Below, piece after piece: positions 46,309 through 56,452 of a stretch of 64,000 nucleotides of DNA. The position numbers were made by a program, and so were the translations under genes. The DNA is taken from contig NZ_JPON01000001.1 of the NCBI RefSeq assembly GCF_000733935.1, forward strand, positions 1,782,501 through 1,846,500. Reading direction: 5' to 3'. The notes beneath the pieces are model-generated. The model saw only the letters and a program-made list of their open reading frames with translations, had not been told where the DNA came from and did not search any database. Position 1 is the stretch's first letter. The number at the start of each line of letters is the position of its first letter. The stretch comes from Methylomarinum vadi (GTDB lineage Bacteria > Pseudomonadota > Gammaproteobacteria > Methylococcales > Methylomonadaceae).

Positions 46309-48267
46309 ATGAAACAGCCAATGGATACGACGCTCCACAAGAAACGCCTGAAACTGTGGCTGGGCCTTTTTTTTCTCCTCTTTGCCGTCCCGGTCTCCGT
46401 GCTGACCGGAATCGTTTACCGGCAACTGCAAAACGAGGCATCGTATCAGGCCCGACGACAAGCCGAACAATGGGCCGAACGCCTGGAATCGGCTCTGCAG
46501 GATTTGATCGCCGGCGAACAACGGCGCCCTAGCGCCGACTACAGTTTTTTCAATGTCTCGGCGAACCCGCTGATCGAATCCAGCGCCATTAAATTTTCGC
46601 CGTTATCGGAAGTGCCGCCTAAAACGGACATACCGGGTATCGTCGGTTATTTCCGCATCGACCCGGACGGTTCCTTCCATATTCCCGCCCTGCCCGAATT
46701 AGAGCACAATAATCATGCCGGCCTCAGTACCAAAGAGCTGGCAAGCCGGCTGGCCTTAAAACGGCGTCTGCAAGATCTGTTAGCCAAGGAAAAAAAACCA
46801 CAATCGGCATTCGCCGATGCGGATGCAAAGCAATCGGCCGAGGAGGATGAAGCCGAACACTACATCGTTGGCCAGGCGACAGAAAAAACCGAATCGCTCG
46901 GAGCGGCAAAAAAGCTGACCAAGGCAAAGGATGCGGACGTCATTGCCAGCCGGCCCGGCAAACAACAATCCGGCTTGCGGCAAAACCGCAAGGAACAGGT
47001 TCAACTTCCCAACCAGGCGATGGCCAGCAGTTTTTTTAAACGCCCGCCGCGACCGGTCGTCGACGAATCCTCGCGGGCCGACGCCGCGATGCTGAAGGAA
47101 GCCGAACCCGGCAATGCCGGCGAAATTGAGATAATGAGCTTCGAGAGCGAGATTTCGCCGCTCCAATTGTTGATCGTCAAACAACATTACTTCTGTTTTT
47201 ACCGCCATGTCTGGCATGACAACAGCCGCTACACCCAAGGCTTTTTGGTCGCTATCGAAACTTTTTTTAACGCCGTGACCCAATCCATCGCCACCCCTGG
47301 AAGCTTAACCAGCATCAGCATTCTTCATCGACAACAGATGTTGTCCCGACTAAGGCTCGCCGCCGGCAACGGGAAACAAGCGCTATACAAGCGCCCATTG
47401 AATCCGCCCTTCGACCCGCTGGAATTGCAGATCATATACGCATCTAGCGGTGCCGGCGGCGAAACCCGTTTGGTGGATCTACTGGCAGGGTCGATCGCCT
47501 TCACGCTGATCGCCGGCCTGTGGTTCTTTTACCGTTTGCTGAGCCGCCAAATCGAATTAAGCCGGCAGCAACGCAATTTTATTTCCGCGGTCAGCCACGA
47601 ACTGAAAACGCCGATCACCTCGATCCGGATGTACGGCGAAATGCTGCGCTCCGGCTGGATCGGCGACGAACGGAAAAAACAACAATATTACGACTTCATC
47701 TTCTTCGAAAGCGAGCGGCTGTCACGTCTGATCGCCAATGTGCTGCAACTTGCCCGTATCGATCATCGCCGCCATCCTCTCGAACTGCAGCCAACGCCGG
47801 CGGCCAGCCTGTTACAGAGAATCCCGGAAAAAATCGAAGTCCAGGTCGCCAACGCCGGTTTTAAGGTCGACCTGGTCGCCGCAGACCAAGAACCGCCAGC
47901 CGCCATCGAGATCGATGAAGACGCTTTTTTTCAAATCATCATCAATCTGGTGGACAACGCCTTGAAATTTGCCGCCGGCGCGGAAAAACCGGTCATCGAT
48001 ATCGGCTATCGTCTAACGGCGAAATGGCTGGAATTTTATGTTCGCGATTACGGCCCCGGCATTGCCAGGCGCCAACAAGACAAAATCTTCCGGTTGTTCT
48101 ACCGGCCCGGCGACGAATTGACCCGCGCCACCCCCGGCACCGGTATCGGCCTCGCCTTGGTGGCGCAACTGGCCGCGTCGATGCAGGCAAAAGTCAGCGT
48201 GGTCAATCGCTCGCCCGGCGCGGAATTCCAAATCCGTTTCGCCGCCAAAGCATTCGCGGCGGACTGA
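46309..48267 (+). CDS. Two-component sensor histidine kinase with large periplasmic domain
   Basis: 652 residues. First membrane helix at about 17-37, a long periplasmic region to about residue 385, second helix at about 390-410, then HisKA with phospho-acceptor H430 (AVSHELKTPITSIRMYGEML), and HATPase with N box INLVDNALKFAAG and G boxes DYGPGIARRQQDKIFRLF and GTGIGLALVAQL. The periplasmic part contains a hydrophilic, Ala/Lys/Glu-rich low-complexity stretch at about 160-240. No known sensor domain is recognised in it, so the signal is unknown. Confidence 0.92.
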   Translation: MKQPMDTTLHKKRLKLWLGLFFLLFAVPVSVLTGIVYRQLQNEASYQARRQAEQWAERLESALQDLIAGEQRRPSADYSFFNVSANPLIESSAIKFSPLSEVPPKTDIPGIVGYFRIDPDGSFHIPALPELEHNNHAGLSTKELASRLALKRRLQDLLAKEKKPQSAFADADAKQSAEEDEAEHYIVGQATEKTESLGAAKKLTKAKDADVIASRPGKQQSGLRQNRKEQVQLPNQAMASSFFKRPPRPVVDESSRADAAMLKEAEPGNAGEIEIMSFESEISPLQLLIVKQHYFCFYRHVWHDNSRYTQGFLVAIETFFNAVTQSIATPGSLTSISILHRQQMLSRLRLAAGNGKQALYKRPLNPPFDPLELQIIYASSGAGGETRLVDLLAGSIAFTLIAGLWFFYRLLSRQIELSRQQRNFISAVSHELKTPITSIRMYGEMLRSGWIGDERKKQQYYDFIFFESERLSRLIANVLQLARIDHRRHPLELQPTPAASLLQRIPEKIEVQVANAGFKVDLVAADQEPPAAIEIDEDAFFQIIINLVDNALKFAAGAEKPVIDIGYRLTAKWLEFYVRDYGPGIARRQQDKIFRLFYRPGDELTRATPGTGIGLALVAQLAASMQAKVSVVNRSPGAEFQIRFAAKAFAAD

Positions 48268-48321
48268 TTTTCCCAACGGACCGACCGTTTCCGGTAAAAT
48301 CAAAAGTATTCATACAGCTGA

Positions 48322-49284
<963 letters not shown>

Positions 49285-49367
49285 CATCGCCCATAAAGAC
49301 TGGCTTTTCTTTGTATATTAGTGTTTAATAATAAACAATTTCAGCAACCATTTGCAGGAGGACTGTT

Positions 49368-50084
49368 ATGATTTTCCGACAATTTTTCGAACCGGTAACC
49401 TCCACCTACACCTATCTATTGGGCTGCGAATATACCCGTAAGGCCATCCTGATCGATACGGTCGCCAGCGAAGTTGATTTCTATATCGAACAATTGGAGG
49501 CGCTGGACCTAAACCTGGTCTATACGCTGGAAACCCACGTTCATGCCGACCATATTACCGGCGCCGGCGATCTGCGCGACCGCATCGGCAGCAAGGGCGT
49601 GGTCCACCGCGATGCCGGCGCGATGTGCGCCGACCTGCTGGTCACCGACGGCGTGGAACTGCAAGTCGGCGACATCGAGATCAAGGTACTGCACACTCCC
49701 GGCCATACCAACGGCTGCACCAGTTATTTGGTGGATGACCGCGTCTTTACGGGCGATTGCCTGTTGATCAACGGCTGCGGCCGCACCGATTTCCAGCAGG
49801 GCGACTCGGGCGTTATGTACGACAGCATCACGCAAAAACTGTTTACCCTGCCCGACGATACCCTGGTGTATCCCGGCCACGACTATAAAGGCATGACCGT
49901 CTCGACCATCAAACAGGAAAAGGCTCTCAATGCCCGCCTCGGCAACAATAAATCGCGCGAGGAATTTATCGACATCATGAACAAGCTCGACCTGCCCTAT
50001 CCCAAATTCATCGATGAGGCATTGCCCGCCAATCAATCCTGCGGCCAACCGGACAAGGACCGGGGCGCCATCATCCAAGGTTAA
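49368..50084 (+). CDS. ETHE1-like persulfide dioxygenase, metallo-beta-lactamase fold
   Basis: 238 residues. Iron-binding motif H57-x-H59-x-D61-H62 (THVHADHITG), then HTPGHTNGCTSYL, TGDCLLINGCGRTDFQ and YPGHDYKG, the ETHE1 pattern. It oxidises glutathione persulfide to sulfite. GCAGGAGG lies just upstream of the ATG. Followed nine bases later by a TauE/SafE permease, making a natural pair for sulfite production and export. Confidence 0.92.
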   Translation: MIFRQFFEPVTSTYTYLLGCEYTRKAILIDTVASEVDFYIEQLEALDLNLVYTLETHVHADHITGAGDLRDRIGSKGVVHRDAGAMCADLLVTDGVELQVGDIEIKVLHTPGHTNGCTSYLVDDRVFTGDCLLINGCGRTDFQQGDSGVMYDSITQKLFTLPDDTLVYPGHDYKGMTVSTIKQEKALNARLGNNKSREEFIDIMNKLDLPYPKFIDEALPANQSCGQPDKDRGAIIQG

Positions 50085-50093
50085 GCGGCCGAC

Positions 50094-50990
50094 ATGGCAT
50101 TAATCACCGGCTCGGCCATTGTCATCGGTATCCTGCTGGGACTACTGGGAGGTGGCGGTTCCATCCTGACCGTACCGATGCTGGTCTACCTGGCGGATCA
50201 GCCGGCCAAAAGCGCCATCGTCACGTCATTGATCGTGGTCGGAATCAGCAGCGCCATCACGACGGTTCGTTATGCCAAACGCAAAATGGTATGCTGGAAA
50301 ACCGGTTTCACGTTTGGCATCGCCGGCATGCTGGGCGCTTTTATCGGCGGCAGGCTGGCGGCATTCATTCCCGGCCCCATTTTGCTGGTGTTATTCTCCA
50401 CCGTCATGTTGTTAGCCTCGTTTGCGATGATCCGCAATAAAAACGCGGCCGCGAACGAAAGCAACAGTGTCGGCGATTTTTGCCCGATGGACCTGCCGTT
50501 TGCCGCGATACTATTCGACGGCATCCTGGTCGGCGTCGTCACCGGCTTGATCGGCGTCGGCGGCGGTTTTTTGCTGGTGCCGGCCTTGTCTCTACTGGCC
50601 GGCCTGCCCATTCAGGCCGCCATCGGCACATCGCTGTTCATCATCGTTTTGCAATCGACGGCGGCCCTGGCCGGCCATGCCAACCACATGGCGATAGACC
50701 GGGATCTGACGCTAATAGTCTTGGCTTGCACTATAGGCGGCAGCTTTATCGGCAGCAGCCTGAGCAAATACATCGATAGCCGTTATTTGAAAAAGGGTTT
50801 CGGCTTCTTCGTGTTCGCGCTGGGCTGCCTGCTGTTGTACCAGCAACTGTCGGCGCAACTGATCGAACAGATCAAACAATTACTGATACAACACAAAGAA
50901 TTCGTGACCGGCGCCGTCAGCATCGTCGTCATGCTAATGCTGTACCGTTTATGGAGCTGGCTGCATTGGCAGAAACCCAACCAGCAATAG
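50094..50990 (+). CDS. TauE/SafE-family sulfite/sulfoacetate exporter
   Basis: 298 residues, about eight membrane helices. Two family repeats are visible, GLLGGGGSILTVPMLVYLA and GVVTGLIGVGGGFLLVPALSLLAG, and the C-terminus has one extra helix. In operon with the ETHE1-like enzyme (nine-base gap), which favours sulfite as substrate; other TauE members carry organosulfonates or nothing known. Convergent with the GGDEF fragment, 12 bases apart, no terminator visible. Confidence 0.88.
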   Translation: MALITGSAIVIGILLGLLGGGGSILTVPMLVYLADQPAKSAIVTSLIVVGISSAITTVRYAKRKMVCWKTGFTFGIAGMLGAFIGGRLAAFIPGPILLVLFSTVMLLASFAMIRNKNAAANESNSVGDFCPMDLPFAAILFDGILVGVVTGLIGVGGGFLLVPALSLLAGLPIQAAIGTSLFIIVLQSTAALAGHANHMAIDRDLTLIVLACTIGGSFIGSSLSKYIDSRYLKKGFGFFVFALGCLLLYQQLSAQLIEQIKQLLIQHKEFVTGAVSIVVMLMLYRLWSWLHWQKPNQQ

Positions 50991-51002
50991 CACCAGTCCA
51001 AC

Positions 51003-52181
51003 TCAGAACGGCACGATGTTATTGTCCGAAAACAAGGCCACTTGTCCCCGGCCTTGTTTTTTGACCCGGTAACAAGCCTGGTCGGCCTGCTCGATCACCG
51101 TGGTAAAATCGGCGGAAAGCTTATTGACTTCGGTCAGGCCGATGCTGACGCCGATCTTGAAACAATGTCCCTGCCAATGAAAATTGTAACTGCAGATTTC
51201 AAGGCAGATCTTTTCCGCAATTTCCCGGGCTTGTTTTAACTGGCAATGCTCCATGATGATGCCGAATTCGTCGCCGCCTAATCGTGCCAGCGTATCCCGC
51301 TGACGCAGTTGTTTGCCTAACAGACCAGCTATGCCGCGCAATAAATCATCGCCGGCAAGGTGGCCGCAGGTATCGTTGACGATCTTGAATTTATCCAGGT
51401 CCAGGAAACAAAACACATGGCGGGTATTGTTGGCCCTGGCGCCTTTGATCACTCTTTCCAGGCGCTTCTCGCATTCCCGCCGATTCAGCAAACCGGTCAA
51501 ATCATCATGACTGGCCTGATAGGAAATCATTTCCGACTTTTTGCGCACTTCGGTCACGTCTTCCATGATACAGACAAAGTGAGTCAATTTATTTTGCTCA
51601 TCCTTCACCGGGGAAATGAATTGTATCGACCAGTAATACTCACCGTTTTTCTTTTGATTGAGGATTTCCCCCTGCCAATCGCGGCCGCTCAATAACGTTT
51701 CCCAAAGTTCCTTATAGGTTTGCTCCGATGTCCGGCCCGACTTCAGAAAGCTGGGATTTTTGCCTATGATCTCGGCCAGCGTATAGCCGTTGATTTGTTC
51801 GAATTTGTCATTGACATATTCGATCCTGCCGGAAATATCGGTCATCATGATCCCGCTGGGGCTGTGTTGAACCGCCAGGGATAACTTCTTCAGTTCATTA
51901 ACATTTTTCTTCCGGCTGGTAATGTCCTGGAAGGAGGCCACGGCCCCGACGATCTTGTTCTGGTCGTCCCGTAGCGGCTGGCTATTGACCGACAAAGCGA
52001 TAAGCGACTCATCGGGCAGTCTCATCATCATCTCGAAGGCCGCAACCGATTTTCCGGTTAACGCCTGATACAGCGGATTACGCATCAATAGCAACTGCGT
52101 TTTTCCATCCGCTTCCAATAGCCGATAATAGTCGGCCCATTCCCTCGGAGAAAGGTTGCGGGCTTCCAAACCGTATTGTTC
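51003..52181 (-). pseudogene. C-terminal fragment of a MASE1-CHASE-PAS-GGDEF diguanylate cyclase
   Basis: Part of one gene with the fragments at 52182-53360 and 55741-56213. It starts right after an in-frame amber codon and codes two PAS domains (about 1-90, 100-215) and a GGDEF domain with LARLGGDEFGII and the inhibitory RxxD site (RQRD) five residues before GGDEF, so the catalytic site for making c-di-GMP is intact. The first usable codon is a TTG at 52169 without a ribosome binding site, so independent expression is doubtful. Confidence 0.8.
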
Positions 52182-53360
52182 CTAGGCGGCCCTATTCAAC
52201 ATGGTCAGCCTCCCCCTTCTGTCGCAGGCGACGATGCCTTCCCTGATATTGTTCAGTATCGATTCCAACAAGCGCCGCTCATTGTTCAATTGATGGGTGC
52301 GTTCATCCACCAAATTCTGCGTTTGCAGCGTCTGTCCGGTCGTGGACAGAAGCAAGAAGCCGAACAGGCTAATGACGCAAAAGCCGGCTATTACAACCCA
52401 CCAATACGAGAATGTCGTGTGACTGATAATAAATTCGTCGCTCGGTCGATAAGTAAACCTCCAAACCGTTCCCAATACGTTAACCGGCATCGTTATTTCG
52501 AAACCATAATCGGTAATGACGGCTTCGGAACCGCCTGCCTTGGGTTCGGCAGCGGCCTTTTTGCTCAGCCGTAACGTGATGTTGCGGCTATCGGCCAATT
52601 GTTGCGCCTTGTAGAGCCATTTGTCGTAATCGAAAAAAAGCGTCAGAAAACCCAACACACCGTCATTGTTGGCCCCAACCCGTCCTTCCTCGCCCTCATA
52701 AGGATCTACACGCAAGGCCATTGCCGCCAGGGTGCGGGAACCGTTCGCGGATTTCACTGTTATCGGCTCGATCAATCCAACTGCGCCACGATCTTGTAGG
52801 CGATGAAGCATCGCATACCATTCGCTCTTATCGGCACGGCCGATCAGTTGCAGCAAATCATGGGCAAAATATGGCTCGATCAATCCAACTTTCTCGGCCG
52901 CTTGAGCAACGGTTGCATTAAGCCTAGTGCCGGGAATCCAGGACAGTGCGGCAATTTCAAAGCGCTCATGCAAGGCCGCTCGGCTAAGAATACGGAACTC
53001 CGTTTGCGATATTCCGCCGTAAGCGCTGATGAACAGGCGCAGGTCCTCCCCTTTTTCGACCAGCTCCGAGCCTTCCTCGATAACCTGTCGATGCACGACA
53101 GAAGCGGTTTGTTCGAACAGATGTTGCAACCTTTTTTGTTCGTCCATTTTAATGAAAGTAAAAAACCAAACCCCGGCAACGCACAGGAAAATAAGCGGTA
53201 AAAAGACGGGGATGATACGCGGTTGCCAAGCCGAGCGCGGTTGCGCAATGAAGATTAAAACCAGCGGTGTAAACAAAATGACGCCGATACTGCCGCCCAG
53301 CCACCAGGTAAAAATGCTGGACATCGTATCGCCGGGATTGATCGCGCCTAACGAATAAGG
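52182..53360 (-). pseudogene. Middle fragment of the same gene: end of MASE1, CHASE, start of PAS
   Basis: In frame with the downstream fragment and separated from it only by TAG at 52184-52182, in the reading NRAA-stop-EQYGLEARN; CAG (Gln) is the likely ancestral codon. Contents: MASE1 end (TWWLGGSIGVILFTPLVLIF), a further helix, a CHASE sensor domain (about 60-290; RGAVGLIEPITVKS, GVLGFLTLFFD), a helix (YWWVVIAGFCVISLFGFLLL) and the first strands of a PAS domain. Upstream the frame runs into the IS91-like end. Confidence 0.8.
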
Positions 53361-53660
53361 TTAGATTGTAATCGCGGAGCGAGCCACAATCTGAACCGTT
53401 TGTTGGACAAGCCCGGTATTCGGAGGGAGCGTTATATAAGAAAATAGCTTTTCGAAGGATTGGGGGATGTGTTGGCCCATTTCAAGCGTTGACGTCGATA
53501 AACGGGCTGAAATGGGCGTGATGCTGATCATCACACCCGGAATTTCGGATTTTAGCGGCATTTTGCCCTGAATTCAGACCGAACGAAAGCCTCGGTGCTA
53601 AAATGCCCGATGATCGGTTTGGGTCAGTGAGAAATGCCGCTTACATAACCGGTTTTGCCT

Positions 53661-54758
53661 CTACGCTTTGGTCGAATTCAATGCCATGACAGCCGAAGAA
53701 CCGAGAATGCGCGTTTTGATAATCTGCAGGGTTCCACCACAACATGGGCATTGGAGTTTCGGGCGGGGCCTGAGCCAAGCGATAGCACGATTGGGATTGA
53801 CGCCGAGCAAGACTTGCAGCAGACGAATCAGCCGTTTGCTGTTGGGGTGCAAAAAGCCGAAGTTGCGAGTCCGCCTAAAGCCTTTGGGCAGAACATGGCG
53901 GAGCATCAGCCACAGAAACTTCACGCCGGGTAGTGTTCGAGTCTGCCACTTTTTGGTTTTGCTGTCCTGGTAACGGAAGGTTACTTGGCCATCTCGGCAG
54001 GCAATAATGTCCTTTTCCTGGATAACGCCCTTATAGAGATAACGTCCCAGATAAACCAAGGCTTTATCGCCGCGTCCGACCGACTTGACGTCAACGACCC
54101 ATTGTTGCGGATAGTAGTCAGGCAATGTCAAACCGGCCTGCGAGATCGCTTCAAGCAATTTGGCCCGAAACACTTTGGCCACTGCCTTGTGATTGAACAA
54201 ATAGCCTTTCCGGCCCTTTTTACCCTGTTTGGTGCGCCACAGTCGTTTATCAGGATCGATGGCGGCCGCCGGCATCACCAAGTGTACATGCGGATGGTAA
54301 TCCAATCGGCGGGAATGGGTATGCAACACAGCAATAGCACCGGCATTGCCCTGAAGCTGTTGATCGTTGCGGGTGAAGGTGTTGACGGTATCCCAACTAC
54401 AGCGGATCAGCAGATCATACAACGTACGTTGCTGTTGCCAGGCCAACGGCCTGAGTTCTTTGGGCAAAGTAAACGTCAGCAAAAAATATTCGGCCGGCAC
54501 CTGCTTCTGCAACTGCCTTTCCAGCCATTGTTGCGATTCGTGCGACTGGCAATGCGGGCAGCTGCGATGGCCGCAGGAATGCGGCACCAAGCGTTGCCGA
54601 TCGCAATCATCGCATTGCGCCAACATCACAGGGCCTTGCGACGTGCGGCAGTGTTTCATCGCGGCCAGCGCCTGACGCTGACTGGGTGACAAGCGACCCT
54701 GGTAAGCGACCAGAAACTCGGCTTCGAAGGTTTGGATGATGGCGGAAAGCAAGATCAT
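53661..54758 (-). CDS. IS91-family Y2 HUH transposase
   Basis: 365 residues. N-terminal zinc-finger region with C49-x2-C52 and C62/C67/C70 ([11 protein letters not shown]); HUH motif H157-V-H159 in [11 protein letters not shown]; the paired tyrosines in VYLGRY are Y236 and Y240; a second zinc cluster lies near the C-terminus (CPCCGG). All catalytic parts are intact, so it may be active. ATG overlaps the recombinase stop (ATGA), indicating coupling. Rolling-circle replicative transposition is the family mechanism. Confidence 0.93.
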   Translation of the reverse strand: MILLSAIIQTFEAEFLVAYQGRLSPSQRQALAAMKHCRTSQGPVMLAQCDDCDRQRLVPHSCGHRSCPHCQSHESQQWLERQLQKQVPAEYFLLTFTLPKELRPLAWQQQRTLYDLLIRCSWDTVNTFTRNDQQLQGNAGAIAVLHTHSRRLDYHPHVHLVMPAAAIDPDKRLWRTKQGKKGRKGYLFNHKAVAKVFRAKLLEAISQAGLTLPDYYPQQWVVDVKSVGRGDKALVYLGRYLYKGVIQEKDIIACRDGQVTFRYQDSKTKKWQTRTLPGVKFLWLMLRHVLPKGFRRTRNFGFLHPNSKRLIRLLQVLLGVNPNRAIAWLRPRPKLQCPCCGGTLQIIKTRILGSSAVMALNSTKA

Positions 54759-55662
54759 TTGACCGCCCCCCAGTCGATGTCGAAGCCATTCATTAAGGCA
54801 TTAATCAACTGGCCGGTATTTTGATTCGTGCCGTCGGTCAGGTGAGTATAGCGGGCAGTGGTGAGGATACTGTGGTGACCGAGGATTTTCTGCACTTCCA
54901 GTAGATCGACGCCCGCTTCAATCAAATGTGTGGCATAGCTATGCCGCAGACAGTGCGGGGTAATCTTTTTTTTAAACCGCAGTCTTGCGCGACTTGGCGC
55001 AGAGCCTTTTGCACGCCACCGCGATCCAAAGGGCTCTGCGCGCGCTGCGCGCCCTTCAAACCGCCATGGCGATTGGGAAACAACATGACCGGATGCCGGT
55101 GAACTTGCCAGAAGCGGCGTAGCAAATCCAGGGTGGCAGCCGGCAACGGCACCAGTCTATCCTTATTGCCCTTGGCATCTCGGATATGCACGCGTTGGCG
55201 ACCGGCATCGATATCCCCAACCTCAAGACGCAATCCCTCGCCGAGGCGCAAACCTAGACTGTAGAGCGTGAAAAAGAACACCCGGTAACTGAGAATACGC
55301 GTGGACTGGAAGATACACCGCGCCTCGTCGACAGTGACGATATCCGGCAAACGTTGCGCCTTCGGCGGCTTGACCAACTGCGGCGCGACCCAAGGCTTGC
55401 GCAGTACATGGGTGTAATAAAACTTGAGACCGTACAGGTCCAACTTGACCGCACTCCAAGAATGCGACTCCAGCAAATCGGTGAAATAATCGGTCAGTTG
55501 CTGTTCGGTCAACGCATTGATGTCTTCGTTGAAATACTGGCCGATACGTCGAATCGCACGGGCATAGGCCTCGATCGTCTTGGGCTGCAACCCTTTAAGT
55601 TTGAGGTGTTTCAGATGGCTTTGATAGTTTTGCTTGAAATGGGATTCGAATGATGTTGTCAT
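54755..55662 (-). pseudogene. Tyrosine recombinase with frame change at an A8 run
   Basis: The first frame gives 246 residues: SAM-like N-terminal domain (about 5-95) and catalytic domain start with the first Arg (SLGLRLGEGLRL) and the beta-strand Lys region ([11 protein letters not shown]). At the A8 run (54973-54966) the frame leaves the family; one base back, it continues as [17 protein letters not shown] (HxxR box) and [14 protein letters not shown] (His and Tyr nucleophile) to a TGA at 54757-54755. So either one A was lost, or a -1 slip on A-AAA-AAA yields the full enzyme of about 300 residues. Confidence 0.82.
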
Positions 55663-55740
55663 TGTCGCGTAACCTCATGATTCGTCATGGAATAATCCCT
55701 CTTAAAAGAGGGCGTGAGATTACATTTTATAAATTACCGG

Positions 55741-56213
55741 CTACTGCCGCTTTTCTCCGCGTTAGCGGCTTCGTCCAACCACAGTTCCGTGGCGATCGCC
55801 AATACCGAGGGTCCAATATGGCTGACCGGACCGCCGAGCAGCAAAAACATCACTATCGAACGATTATCCAATAACGGATTGTTTTTACCGAGCAAGCCAT
55901 TGATCAGAAAACCGCCAAACCAGGCCGCCCAACACGCCTGAAAGCCGACCATCAATGAAAAAACGATGGCGGAAAAATCGGCGAACCCGAAAATTTCCAT
56001 CGCGATGACCAAATCGCCTATAAACACGGCGGGTAAAACGGAATAACCGCATGCCAACACCGCCGCGAGCGATATGCCGGCCGGAGGCCAAATTGCCGCC
56101 GCATTGCTGGGCGGCGTAGCCAAAAATTCCATGGACAAATGGCCGGCGAGATAATAAACCAGAAATAGCAGGAAATTATCTCGAATGACGCGCAATACCT
56201 TTCTTTGCTGCAT
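55741..56213 (-). pseudogene. N-terminal fragment of the MASE1-GGDEF gene
   Basis: Start ATG 56213. About 155 residues with four hydrophobic helices matching the first half of MASE1 (LAGHLSMEFL, AAIWPPAGISLAAVLACGY, WAAWFGGFLING, MFLLLGGPVSHIGPSVL). The frame ends at TAA 55736-55734, around the IS91-like edge. The matching second half of MASE1 begins at about 53360 on the same strand. Without the element the gene would encode roughly 930 residues. Confidence 0.82.
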
Positions 56214-56452
56214 GATTTTATCGAGAGTGGAGTATTAATGCACACGCAAAGACGAGGCGTTGGTCTTTGGTTGTGTTAAAAGTCTAGTAGCTCATCTCCC
56301 TCATTCCAAGTTTCCTGGTCGGCAAACCCGTTCGAATAGCGCTAAATACGCTGCTTGAAGACTCAGAAAAGCAAAACTCCGGCAACCCTAAAAACGGCTT
56401 GCCGGAGCGGATGCGAACAAAGATTGGTTAAGTAGGACTTAAACTGCCCCGC

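Larger units (their letters stand above)
53361..55740 (-). mobile_element. IS91-like element with accessory tyrosine recombinase
   Basis: Carries a Y2 HUH transposase and an upstream tyrosine recombinase, an arrangement known in part of the IS91 family. It lies inside a MASE1-GGDEF gene: the halves of the MASE1 domain are on either side in the same orientation. Ends are approximate. Terminal region 53361-53660 is non-coding and contains GATTGT...ACAATC near the edge and a 10-base inverted repeat (53475-53484 / 53508-53517) with a 23-base loop, compatible with a rolling-circle terminus. Confidence 0.85.

Noticed and set aside
52182-52184. Amber codon as pyrrolysine or programmed readthrough
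   Set aside because: The gene is also split by an IS, so decay is the simpler explanation; no readthrough context was recognised.
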